Notes under the pieces: generated by a model
What the model was told of the DNA's origin: nothing
Seen by the model: only the letters and a program-made list of their open reading frames with translations
Database searches by the model: none
Program-made: the position numbers and the translations under genes
In this document: positions 52,542-61,280 of the stretch, piece by piece
Layout of the letters: each line of letters starts with the position of its first letter
Numbering within the stretch: the stretch's first letter is position 1
Source: Desulfopila sp. IMCC35008
Lineage (GTDB): Bacteria > Desulfobacterota > Desulfobulbia > Desulfobulbales > Desulfocapsaceae
Length of the DNA stretch: 64,000 nucleotides
Reading direction: 5' to 3'
NCBI RefSeq assembly: GCF_010646885.2
Contig: NZ_CP050700.1
Span: forward strand, 6,082,001 to 6,146,000

Positions 52542-54416
52542 ATGCAACAGCTCATTGATACCATTACCGGCGGCACCACCCCATTTTGCCTGATCCAGAA
52601 GCAGGACAGTGAAGAAATCCTTTTTCTTTCCGGAGAATATGGGAGTTGCCGTACCATAAAGGATATTCCCCGCCGTATCGGGTCGACCAGCGGCGGCCGA
52701 AGCTACGATACGATAAGTGTGGTTCCGTTCTGCCAGATACGTGAACGGGGCTACAGGGCCCATGATGACGGGGAAGAGATTCTGACTATCCGTATTGATC
52801 GACAGGAGGATCTCGATGCCCGAAAGTTCCTTGCCTCTCTTGCCGATGAGGAGATCCGGCTGTCAGAGGATATCAGCTACGACACTTCGGAAGATGAGTA
52901 CGGACGGATAATCCGTGAGATCGTGGAAAATGAAATCGGAAACGGCGAAGGGGCAAATTTTGTGGTTCCGCGCAACGGCCGGGGAAAAATTGAAGATTTT
53001 TCGGTGCGCAAAGGACTGGCGATTTTCAAGTCACTGATCGAAAACGATTATGGTACCTACTGGAAATTTCTTTTCTATGATACCCATCGATTTTTTATCG
53101 GTTCAACCCCGGAGCGTCATCTGTCGGTTACCGGCGGTCGGGTCAAGATGAACCCCATCAGCGGTACCTTGCGGAAGGATCGGGACTGGTCCAGCCGCAA
53201 AGCCTTTAAGGCGGACCTGCTGAAGTTTTTACAGGACGAGAAGGAAATCGACGAGCTTTTCATGGTGGTGGACGAAGAGCTGAAGATGATGGCCCGGATG
53301 TGTGATCGGGGTGGGGCCATCATAGGTCCGCTGGTCAAGGAGATGTCACGGCTTATCCATTCCGAATACCTGTTGTCCGGAGAGAGCGATAAGGATATCT
53401 TCGAACTCTTCAGCATTTCGATGTTTGCCGCCACCGTGGTTGGCAGTCCGGTTGAAAATGCCTGCAAAATCATACAAAAATATTCCACAGCCTCACGCAG
53501 GTATTACGGCAGCGCCTTGATGCTGGTGGGCAGGGAGGAAGACGGCCGGGATTTTCTCGACTCCCCTATCACCATACGGACCGCCGAGATCGACCGAGAC
53601 GGTCGCTTGCAGTTCAGCGTCGGGGCCACTCTGGTAAAGGACTCTGTACCTGCAAAAGAGGTTGCCGAGGCGAAGGCCAAGGGGGCTGCCCTGCTCTCCA
53701 CCATCCTTCCTGACAGTGTTGCCCCGGCCCGACCGCCTGAACTTACCCGGCTCTATAACGACGACGAGATAATCGAGACGATGGTGCAGCGCAACCAGAA
53801 CCTCTCGAACTTCTGGTTCTTCAGGCAGGAGACGCGGGAGATTAGGACCCGGACGAAAAAGATACGGATCACCATAATCCACAACGAGGACGATTTCGTA
53901 TATATGCTGGCCCATATGTTCCGCTGTATGGACATCTGTGTTTCGGTGGTGCGCTTTGATGAATATGACATGGATCGTGATGACAGTGATCTCACCCTGC
54001 TCGGTCCCGGCCCTGGAAATCCTAATGAGGATGAGGTCGAGAAGATCGCCATCAACCTGGGGATTGCTGGTGAGCTGGTAAAAAGGAGGAAACCGTCGCT
54101 GTTCATCTGCCTTGGACACCAGATTCTCTGCCGCAGTCTGGGTATCGAGGTCCGGCGCAAGGAGCGCCCCCTGCAGGGAACGCAACTGCGAATCAACCTC
54201 TTTGGTCACCATGAACTAGTCGGTTTCTACAACACATTCGCTCCCCAGACCCCTGGGTATATGTCCGGTGTGGAGTTCGCGACCATTGTCGAATCCAATG
54301 AGCTGGTGGCAATTCGGGGGCAGTTTTTTGTCGGCTACCAGTTTCATCCGGAATCGTTGTTGACCAAGAACGGTTTCTTTATTTTGCAGGAGACTGTGAG
54401 TCGGTTGCTGAGCTGA
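52542..54416 (+). CDS. PhzE-type fused anthranilate/ADIC synthase under Trp attenuation
   Basis: A 624-residue fusion of a chorismate-using TrpE-like domain (about residues 1-405) and a glutamine amidotransferase domain (about 440-624). The synthase motifs are GEGANFVV, MNPISGT, MVVDEELKMMARMCD and SVGATLV. The amidotransferase has Cys in CLGHQILC and His-Glu in QFHPESLLT. Length and wording (PFCQIRERGY, GEGANF, VGFYNTFAPQ) are those of PhzE rather than of long TrpE(G) fusions. The LLES Trp-feedback motif is absent. The Trp-codon leader upstream shows the gene serves tryptophan supply. The product (anthranilate or ADIC) is not certain. Confidence 0.88.
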   Translation: MQQLIDTITGGTTPFCLIQKQDSEEILFLSGEYGSCRTIKDIPRRIGSTSGGRSYDTISVVPFCQIRERGYRAHDDGEEILTIRIDRQEDLDARKFLASLADEEIRLSEDISYDTSEDEYGRIIREIVENEIGNGEGANFVVPRNGRGKIEDFSVRKGLAIFKSLIENDYGTYWKFLFYDTHRFFIGSTPERHLSVTGGRVKMNPISGTLRKDRDWSSRKAFKADLLKFLQDEKEIDELFMVVDEELKMMARMCDRGGAIIGPLVKEMSRLIHSEYLLSGESDKDIFELFSISMFAATVVGSPVENACKIIQKYSTASRRYYGSALMLVGREEDGRDFLDSPITIRTAEIDRDGRLQFSVGATLVKDSVPAKEVAEAKAKGAALLSTILPDSVAPARPPELTRLYNDDEIIETMVQRNQNLSNFWFFRQETREIRTRTKKIRITIIHNEDDFVYMLAHMFRCMDICVSVVRFDEYDMDRDDSDLTLLGPGPGNPNEDEVEKIAINLGIAGELVKRRKPSLFICLGHQILCRSLGIEVRRKERPLQGTQLRINLFGHHELVGFYNTFAPQTPGYMSGVEFATIVESNELVAIRGQFFVGYQFHPESLLTKNGFFILQETVSRLLS

Positions 54417-54627
54417 TCGCAAGGTACGTTCATTCGGGGTACCCAAAACCTAAGGAGAACCTTACTTTCATTGCCTGCTTCAGCTTACATCTTACTCTTT
54501 CAGGAGAGGATCCTGTCTTTTGGGGAATAAAATGATCTCTATTGAACTCAAAATATTGAAAAGGTAGTATTAACCGGTGTTTCTGTTTGTTTCATGGAGC
54601 AGCACCTAATCTGAGGGTTTCAAGAGC

Positions 54628-55320
54628 ATGATATCACAGTTCACCGTCTCGGTAATAATTCCCACATTAAATGAAGAGACCAATCTCAGCAGGCTGCTTC
54701 CCCAGTTGCAGGCGCTCACACCACCACTGGAAATAATCGTCAGCGATGGTGGCAGTGTCGACAACTCTACAATTATTGCTGAGAAAAACGGGGTACTCCT
54801 TTGCTGCGAGGGCAGGGGCAGAGGAGCTCAGCTCAACGCTGGGGCCGATTTGGCCACCTCTGATGTCTTGCTCTTTTTGCATGCTGACTCCACCCTGCCA
54901 GTGGCAAGCTACTGTGGATTGCTTGAAAGCCTGGCAGCCCAGGAAGAATTGCGGGGCGGGGCTTTTCGTTTCTCCCTGGAGGGGACTCCCGGTCTCTGGC
55001 CGAGGCTCTATGAGTTCAATGTGCAGCTCAGGTGCAGGTTGCTCAACCTGCCTTATGGTGATCAGGGGTTCTTCATTTATAGAAGTAACTGGCAGCAGGG
55101 CCTGCAGTTTTCAGATATTCCACTGATGGAAGATGTTGAGTGGTGGAGGAGGGTGAACGATACTCTCAAGATGTGTATTCTGCCGTATCCGCTGATTACC
55201 TCCGCCAGACGTTTTCAAAAGCGGGGTTACCTGGTGAGCGCCATGCGCAACCTCTGGATGTTAACCCGATATCAATGTGGGGTTTCCCCATTCAAGCTGG
55301 TAGAGGAATATAGTAAATGA
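54628..55320 (+). CDS. Family 2 glycosyltransferase (rSAM-associated transferase 2 type)
   Basis: A 230-residue GT-A glycosyltransferase. The nucleotide-sugar fold begins VSVIIPTLNEETNLSRLLPQL, with the acidic metal site in VLLFLHADSTLP and an acceptor motif DVEWWRR. It has no membrane segment and matches the short transferases that accompany arsenosugar/selenosugar-type radical SAM genes. The stop overlaps the ArsS-ArsM start by 4 bases (ATGA). It probably adds sugar to the arsenical made by its neighbour, inferred from the operon. Confidence 0.85.
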   Translation: MISQFTVSVIIPTLNEETNLSRLLPQLQALTPPLEIIVSDGGSVDNSTIIAEKNGVLLCCEGRGRGAQLNAGADLATSDVLLFLHADSTLPVASYCGLLESLAAQEELRGGAFRFSLEGTPGLWPRLYEFNVQLRCRLLNLPYGDQGFFIYRSNWQQGLQFSDIPLMEDVEWWRRVNDTLKMCILPYPLITSARRFQKRGYLVSAMRNLWMLTRYQCGVSPFKLVEEYSK

Positions 55321-57428
55321 CCAGAATGAAAGTAGAAGAAAAGTTTGAAATCATAAAACATGCATCACGGTTCTTTCCCTGGCCGCTTCAGCCTGAAAAG
55401 CTTAACCTGTTCCAGGTAAATCTCGGTAGCTGGTGCAACCAGAGTTGTACGCACTGCCATGTTGATGCCTCGCCGGCAAGAACGGAGACCATGTCACAGG
55501 ATGTAGCCGATAAGTGCCTTGAAGTGATCGGGTCGACACCTTCCGTAGAAGTCGTGGATATTACAGGGGGGGCGCCTGAAGGTCAGCAGCAGTTCCGGTA
55601 TTTTGCTGAGGAAGCGAGAAAGCTCGGAAAGAGGGTTATTGACCGGTGTAATCTTACCATTCTGCTTGAACCAGGCTTTGAAGATCTGGCTGCTTGGCTT
55701 GCTGATAGAAAGATAGAGATTGTTGCCTCACTGCCGGACCTGGACGCGGAGAGAGTGGAAGCCCAGCGGGGCACGACAGCGTACATGAAGTCGCTGGACG
55801 GTCTGCGCCTGCTTAACCGGCTTGGATACGGTAGTATTCTGCCGCTGCATCTGGTGTATAACCCGACAGATAACGGTATGGCTGGAAGCCAGTCTGCCAT
55901 TGAGCATGATTTTCGGCGCAAGCTGACGCCAAAAGGTATTGAATTCAGTGGACTGTACGCCTTGAACAATATGCCTATAGGCCGTTATCTCAAAAGGCTT
56001 TCAGAGGAAGGGTGCTATGAAGAATATATGGATAACCTGGTCAACAGTTTCAACCCGGCAACACTGCCGGGACTGATGTGCAGGTATCAGGTGTCGGTTG
56101 GCTGGGATGGACGGATTTTTGATTGCGATTTCAACCAGATGATGGGTCTTGAGCAGAAACAGGGTCTGACAATATTTAATTTTTCCATGGATCAATGGCT
56201 GAAGCGGGAAATTCGAACCGCCGCCCACTGTTTTGGCTGCACAGCCAACAGCGGTAGTTCCTGCAGCGGTCAAGTTTCCACTATGGAGCAGGCCGGAGTG
56301 GCGCAAACCACGATGTCGGTTGGACTGAAAGAGCAGGATTCGGCTGTTGCCCAACGTTCAGAAGCGAGTATGGATCTCGATGCCGTCCGCAATTATTACG
56401 GCAAAGTTCTGCAGGGAAGCAATGACCTGAAAACCGATGCCTGCTGCACTTTGGAGGATATGCCCCCCTGGTTGCGCCAGGCACTCAACAATGTGCATAC
56501 CGAGGTGCTGGATCGTTATTATGGTTGCGGCCTGGTCTCCCCGGAGGCAATAGAGGGGTGTACCGTTCTTGATCTTGGCTGTGGTACTGGGCGGGACCTT
56601 TACGTTCTGGCGCAACTTGTCGGGGAAACGGGCAGGGTGATTGGTGTGGATATGACTCCGGAACAGCTGAACATTGCCAGGAAACATCAGCAGTGGCATG
56701 CTCTCAGGCACGGCTATGAGCAGCCAAATACAGAGATTGTTGAAGGGTATATCGAAAACCTGTCCGGTATTGCAGACAATTCGGTGGACATTGTCGTCAG
56801 TAATTGTGTTATCAACCTGAGTCCGGATAAGCCGAGTGTGCTTCGTGAAGTGTACAGGGTCCTCAAGCCTGGCGGGGAGATGTATTTTTCTGATGTCTAT
56901 GCTGACCGACGCCTCTCTTGGGATATCCGCAACAATGATATCCTCTGGGGTGAGTGTCTGGCCGGTGCAATGTACTGGATGGATTTTCTGAGCCTGGCCA
57001 AGTCTATCGGGTTTCTTGATCCGCGCCTGGTGAATGACAGGGTCCTCGCGATTAACAATGGTGATCTTGCCGCCATGCTGGAGCCAGCCAGGTTCTGGTC
57101 TGCAACCTGGCGTCTTTTCAAGCTCGATATGCTTGAGCCGATCTGTGAAGATTATGGGCAGGCCGTTCGTTATCTGGGCGGTATCTCTCGGCAGGAATCA
57201 GGATTTACCCTGGACAATCATCATTATTTCGAGAAGGGCCAGAGTGTAAAAGTGTGTACCAACACCTGGCACATGCTGAAATCCACCAGATTCGCTGAGT
57301 TTTTTGAGTTCTGGGGCGACGAATCCGTTCACTTCGGTGCTTTTGCCGATTGTGGCTCTGTGGTACCGTTTCAGAGCAGCCATGATGATGACTCGGGAGC
57401 GGACCCGGCTTCAGGTGCATGCTGCTGA
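55317..57428 (+). CDS. arsS/arsM: Fused radical SAM arsenosugar synthase (ArsS) and arsenite methyltransferase (ArsM)
   Basis: A 703-residue bifunctional protein. Residues 1-325 are an ArsS-type radical SAM enzyme: CNQSCTHC with Cys40, Cys44 and Cys47 binding [4Fe-4S], and a C-terminal Cys-rich region (CFGCTANSGSSCSG, 305-317). Residues about 355-690 are an ArsM methyltransferase: SAM motif VLDLGCGTGRD, and arsenic-binding cysteines at 376/377, 404, 497 and 547, corresponding to the four conserved ArsM cysteines. The tail ends GACC. It should methylate As(III) and add the 5'-deoxyadenosyl group to dimethylarsenic, starting arsenosugar synthesis. Domain order is ArsS first. Confidence 0.9.
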   Translation: MTRMKVEEKFEIIKHASRFFPWPLQPEKLNLFQVNLGSWCNQSCTHCHVDASPARTETMSQDVADKCLEVIGSTPSVEVVDITGGAPEGQQQFRYFAEEARKLGKRVIDRCNLTILLEPGFEDLAAWLADRKIEIVASLPDLDAERVEAQRGTTAYMKSLDGLRLLNRLGYGSILPLHLVYNPTDNGMAGSQSAIEHDFRRKLTPKGIEFSGLYALNNMPIGRYLKRLSEEGCYEEYMDNLVNSFNPATLPGLMCRYQVSVGWDGRIFDCDFNQMMGLEQKQGLTIFNFSMDQWLKREIRTAAHCFGCTANSGSSCSGQVSTMEQAGVAQTTMSVGLKEQDSAVAQRSEASMDLDAVRNYYGKVLQGSNDLKTDACCTLEDMPPWLRQALNNVHTEVLDRYYGCGLVSPEAIEGCTVLDLGCGTGRDLYVLAQLVGETGRVIGVDMTPEQLNIARKHQQWHALRHGYEQPNTEIVEGYIENLSGIADNSVDIVVSNCVINLSPDKPSVLREVYRVLKPGGEMYFSDVYADRRLSWDIRNNDILWGECLAGAMYWMDFLSLAKSIGFLDPRLVNDRVLAINNGDLAAMLEPARFWSATWRLFKLDMLEPICEDYGQAVRYLGGISRQESGFTLDNHHYFEKGQSVKVCTNTWHMLKSTRFAEFFEFWGDESVHFGAFADCGSVVPFQSSHDDDSGADPASGACC

Positions 57429-57445
57429 GAACAACAGGGATTGAA

Positions 57446-58126
57446 ATGAACACAGATCTGGGAGTCGCGGTCTTTGCACGAACACCCGGTTCCGGCGGGA
57501 AGACCAGGCTTGCTGAGTCCTGGGGTAGAGATAAGACTGACCACTTTTATCAGCACTGCCTGCACTGTGCCTCCTCCTGGCTTGAGCAGGCACAGTCGAT
57601 AAGTACCGGATACTGGGCTTTGACAGGTCCGGGCTCCCGCTGTTTGCCGTTTTGGGAAAATGGCCTGATTATCGAGCAGAGTGAAAACTCCCTGGGCCGA
57701 AGGATGAACGATGTTGCGGAGTCTCTCCTGCAGCGTCACAATCTCTGGTGCCTTGTCGGAACCGATATCCCCCAGATGCCACCACTGGTCGATCTCCAAT
57801 TGCCTGAGTTACTGGCGAAAGTCGATTATGTCTTCGGACCGGCGACGGATGGTGGTTTCTGGCTTGCAGCCGGACGGAGGGGGCTTCACCGGGAAGTCTG
57901 GGAAAAGGTTCATTATTCAGAGACCGACACGCTGGCAGAGTTGATGCGGCATATACAGGAATATGATCCGGACTCGACGATCCGCCTCCTGGACAATAGT
58001 ATCACCGACATAGACCTGTATGATGACTTGATCAGGCTGGTTCAGGAACTCCGGAGCAGGCCTGAAAAACTGCATCCGGTTCAGAAGTCGCTACTCGAAT
58101 GGCTGCAATTAGAGCTTGGTGCCTGA
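57446..58126 (+). CDS. DUF2064 glycosyltransferase (rSAM-associated transferase 1 type)
   Basis: The start is ATG 57446 (MNTDLGVAVFARTPGSGGKTRL) behind AGGGA; the frame opening at 57419 overlaps the previous gene. The 226-residue product is a DUF2064 nucleotide-sugar-type transferase with WCLVGTDIPQMPP and FGPATDGGFWLAAGRR. It is the third gene of the arsenosugar operon and probably prepares or transfers the sugar moiety. The pairing of this family with the GT2 and the radical SAM enzyme is the main evidence for function. Confidence 0.88.
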   Translation: MNTDLGVAVFARTPGSGGKTRLAESWGRDKTDHFYQHCLHCASSWLEQAQSISTGYWALTGPGSRCLPFWENGLIIEQSENSLGRRMNDVAESLLQRHNLWCLVGTDIPQMPPLVDLQLPELLAKVDYVFGPATDGGFWLAAGRRGLHREVWEKVHYSETDTLAELMRHIQEYDPDSTIRLLDNSITDIDLYDDLIRLVQELRSRPEKLHPVQKSLLEWLQLELGA

Positions 58127-58144
58127 ACGATCCCTCTGTGGATG

Positions 58145-58163
58145 GTTCGTCCGGAACTTTTTT
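58145..58163 (+). terminator. Weak terminator after the arsenosugar operon
   Basis: A short GTTC/GAAC stem (58145-58148, 58154-58157) is followed by six T. A longer imperfect hairpin (GAACGATCC / GGATGGTTC, 58125-58148, one mismatch) overlaps it. Confidence 0.4.
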
Positions 58164-58268
58164 CGATATTGGAGAAATTACATAGCATTCGAACCATAGG
58201 GAAAAGGGCTCATGGTGCTGCACTTATGTTATCTCAACTAGATGAGCTTGATATATACATGCAAGATG

Positions 58269-60320
58269 TCAGGAAAGTGGGGTTACCCGACACATAAATG
58301 ATCGACAAGAGGAAGTACCTGTCACAGCACTACGATTGTCATTCTCTGTCAGTAGGTTGAGGCCACTTTGCGGCTTATAGTCACCCCACCCCCAGGCGAT
58401 CCGAATTGAGCCTGGCCGGACTATGGAAGCAATTCTCGCCTCCATTTTGATTTTTCCTTTCGGTGTTTCGACCGCGACCTGTGTTCCTTCTGTTATACCC
58501 ATTTTCTTTGCGTCTTCCGGGTGTATATCGACACAGCAACCTGTACCGTTTTGGACCAGGCCTGGGATCGTGAAAAACTGGGAGTTGGTAAAACGTATAT
58601 CCCTTGCGCCGCTTATTCCTATAATCGGAAACTCCTCAGCCCTATCGCTGAAGCTTATCGGGTTGACCATGCCATGCTGGAGGGGCGTGGCCGGGAACCC
58701 TTTTGCAGCAAGCCGATTAGAAACAAATTCAACGTGTCCTGATGGGGTGGAAAATCCATCCTGCTCATATTTTTTATAGCGAAGTTCGGCAACCCTCAGA
58801 CCATTGGGGTTGTCACGTAATTGGTTGACAGTAATACCGGTCGGCTCAAGTTGATAGTTAATAGCCTCTTCCGCTGTATGCCAGGGGAATTCATCCGTAA
58901 AACCAAGCCTTCGGCCCAATTCGAAAACTATCTTCCAGTCCGGCCAGGAGTTATGGAGTGGTCTGATTACTTCATTTTGTAGTATGATTGGGTTGTTACG
59001 AATGGAAGATCGATTCAACTGGGTTTTTTCAAAGCAGCTGGAAGCAGGTAATATGACATCGGCAAGTTTGGCTGTCTCGGTCATAAACATATCGATCACC
59101 ACCAGTGATTCCAGCTGCTGAAATGCTTCTCTGGTACGACTTGAGTCGGCCATGGTCACAAGTGGATTACCTGATTGGACCACAACCATTTTCAGAGGAT
59201 AGGGGACCTGATCCAGGATGCCGTCGATAATACATCCTTGAACCTGATTCCCCCAGGTTTCGCTGAAAGTGTTGAAAAGAGCATAATGCTTGGTGATCGA
59301 TTCAGGGCCGTTAGCCAATTTTTCCTTCATCTGGATATTACGTACGGGGACAGGTTGCGGAATGACATCTCCACCCTGGATATCGAGGTTCCCGGTAATG
59401 GCACGCAACATTGCAATTGCTCTCGTAGAATCGAATACGTCCCTCTGCATGTCGAGGCCGTTGCCGTCCACAATCGAGGCGGGTCTTGTGGTACCGTAAA
59501 GGCGGGCAACTTCCCTGATCTGCTCGGCCGATAGCCAGATATCATCGGCTACTGCTTCCGGTGTGTAGTTACGCGCGATAGATTTCAGTGCATCAAAACC
59601 AATTGTATAGTTCGTAATGAATTCGGTATTACACCAATCATGGTTAATAATTTCATGTATCATTGCCATTGCTAAAAGAGCATCGTGGCCGGGCTTGATC
59701 TGCAACCAGATATCGGCTTTTGCAGCCATGCTGGTCCTGACTGGATCCACAACAATCAAGGTGGCACCATTCGCCTGAGCATGTGCGATTCCCTCTGCAG
59801 CTCCCAGAGCCGTGTTGCCGTCGTGTTTTCCCCAAACGATGATGCATTGAGCACTTTTTGCTTCGGGAAAAGCCATGGACCCATAGGTGTAGCTGTGGGC
59901 AAAGTCACGAGATACAAAACAGATCGAGCCATTACCTATGGTGTTAGGTGATCCGAAACAGTGCATTAATCTGTTGGGATAATCCCAGGGCGCGCCCCAG
60001 TCTGCAGCCATTCCACGCAGCCAGGATACTGATTGTGGTCCCGCCTCCTGCTTGTGGCGGGTCATGAGCTCTACAACTTTATCCAGTGCTTCATTCCAGT
60101 CCGCTTCACGGAAACCACCGTTATTCGTTTTAACCAGGGGTGTTGTTAATCGCCTATCAGAGTAGACAATATCAGGTGCATGGTTCAGCTTAGGGCATAC
60201 CAGTCGCTTCTCCGGTTCAAGAAAAGATTTTCTCCATGCAGAAATCAACCGGTCGTTTTCGATTTCAGCATGTATCGGGCAGCATGAAGAGCAAAGACGG
60301 CACACAGTATCGTGTATCAT
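58269..60320 (-). CDS. Cytoplasmic molybdopterin oxidoreductase (DMSO-reductase family)
   Basis: A 683-residue catalytic subunit. The N-terminal [4Fe-4S] motif uses Cys7, Cys10, Cys14 and Cys42 (CRLCSSCCP, LVCPK). The likely metal ligand is Cys134 in GSICFVSRD. Bis-molybdopterin-guanine-dinucleotide contacts and the C-terminal beta-barrel (about 560-683) complete the fold. No Tat signal is present, so it is cytoplasmic, and no electron-transfer or membrane subunits are adjacent. Size and layout resemble stand-alone enzymes such as acetylene hydratase and related hydroxytransferases. The tungstate transporter in this window makes tungsten possible. Substrate unknown. Confidence 0.85.
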   Translation of the reverse strand: MIHDTVCRLCSSCCPIHAEIENDRLISAWRKSFLEPEKRLVCPKLNHAPDIVYSDRRLTTPLVKTNNGGFREADWNEALDKVVELMTRHKQEAGPQSVSWLRGMAADWGAPWDYPNRLMHCFGSPNTIGNGSICFVSRDFAHSYTYGSMAFPEAKSAQCIIVWGKHDGNTALGAAEGIAHAQANGATLIVVDPVRTSMAAKADIWLQIKPGHDALLAMAMIHEIINHDWCNTEFITNYTIGFDALKSIARNYTPEAVADDIWLSAEQIREVARLYGTTRPASIVDGNGLDMQRDVFDSTRAIAMLRAITGNLDIQGGDVIPQPVPVRNIQMKEKLANGPESITKHYALFNTFSETWGNQVQGCIIDGILDQVPYPLKMVVVQSGNPLVTMADSSRTREAFQQLESLVVIDMFMTETAKLADVILPASSCFEKTQLNRSSIRNNPIILQNEVIRPLHNSWPDWKIVFELGRRLGFTDEFPWHTAEEAINYQLEPTGITVNQLRDNPNGLRVAELRYKKYEQDGFSTPSGHVEFVSNRLAAKGFPATPLQHGMVNPISFSDRAEEFPIIGISGARDIRFTNSQFFTIPGLVQNGTGCCVDIHPEDAKKMGITEGTQVAVETPKGKIKMEARIASIVRPGSIRIAWGWGDYKPQSGLNLLTENDNRSAVTGTSSCRSFMCRVTPLS

Positions 60321-60341
60321 TGTTGTTGTCCTCTTACATTC

Positions 60342-61280
60342 TTAGCGTTTTGCGTGCACAAAGCAGCTCTGGATTAATTCATAGTGGTTGGTATGGGTGC
60401 GAATTTTCCACCAGACATTTTCGGGTTCACTTACTTTCCAGGCTGGCTGCAGGGTTCCTTTCGGATCCTTGAGCAACCCGCTGATGGTATCAATACCACG
60501 ACCGGTATAGGGGCCATCTGGCTGTCCTCCAAGCCATTCACGTATGGGAGCAGCCTCATCTGACCACGAAAAGGGGTCGGAGAGGACAAACTGCGCCTCT
60601 TTGTTACGGGTAACCCTGCTCATCTCCTGTAGATGTTTTATTGGTGAAGGCACCTTGTCAACCAGGTTGAGCGAGGAGAATGATCCGATACTGTTCTCAC
60701 GAAACGGAAGCGAAAGGGCGTTGGCAACAATGAACTCTACCTTTTCACTCATGAAACGATCGGGAAGGGTAACAGTGAACTCCTTGGTGGAAGACCCTTC
60801 ATCTTTGAGGCCGACCGTCAATGTTCTCTTTTTCATCAATTCTCGTGCCACCCGTATGAACGCAACCGACGTATCAAGGCCTATTGAAAAGTCGGAGCGA
60901 TTGCTCATTTCAAATGAAAAACGACCAACTGCTCCTCCGGCATCGAGAGCAATACCGTTGTGAGGCTCTATGACCTCTGCCCAGGTCGAGTAGGCCTGTG
61001 AACTGTGTTCATCACCTGTGAGCTCGCTGAAATGACTCCAGAGGTATGAAGCGACTACTGCCTCGGTTTCATACTTATTGGTGGCCATTGTTGAGGGTTC
61101 ATGCATTGGGTTCAGGTTGGCAATCCCATCAGTTATGGGAAATGATACCATACAGGATGGACAGGTGAGGCTGCCTGTTTCAATATCACCATTTTGTTCA
61201 GTTACAATGTCGGCTATTAACGGAAATTCCTTTGGCAGGCAAATAGGGCATATAAGTAACTCCAGCATCTGTGTTTTCAT
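60342..61280 (-). CDS. Trm112-like zinc-ribbon plus SAM methyltransferase
   Basis: A 312-residue protein. The first 60 residues are a Trm112-like zinc ribbon (CPIC near residue 11, CPSC near 40). The rest is a class I methyltransferase with a modified motif I (ALDAGGAVGRFSFEM), acidic residue after strand 2 in IGLDTSVAF and motif IV around FSSLNLVDKVPSP. It lies 21 bases upstream of the molybdopterin enzyme on the same strand and is surely cotranscribed. A partner role (cofactor or substrate methylation) is inference. Confidence 0.82.
   Translation of the reverse strand: MKTQMLELLICPICLPKEFPLIADIVTEQNGDIETGSLTCPSCMVSFPITDGIANLNPMHEPSTMATNKYETEAVVASYLWSHFSELTGDEHSSQAYSTWAEVIEPHNGIALDAGGAVGRFSFEMSNRSDFSIGLDTSVAFIRVARELMKKRTLTVGLKDEGSSTKEFTVTLPDRFMSEKVEFIVANALSLPFRENSIGSFSSLNLVDKVPSPIKHLQEMSRVTRNKEAQFVLSDPFSWSDEAAPIREWLGGQPDGPYTGRGIDTISGLLKDPKGTLQPAWKVSEPENVWWKIRTHTNHYELIQSCFVHAKR

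Noticed and set aside
53493-54212. 239-residue minus-strand open frame inside the anthranilate synthase gene
   Set aside because: It is a shadow of a high-confidence gene with conserved motifs on the plus strand.
52542-54416. Phenazine biosynthesis role for the PhzE-type gene
   Set aside because: No other phz genes are present and the leader carries Trp codons, which point to tryptophan supply.
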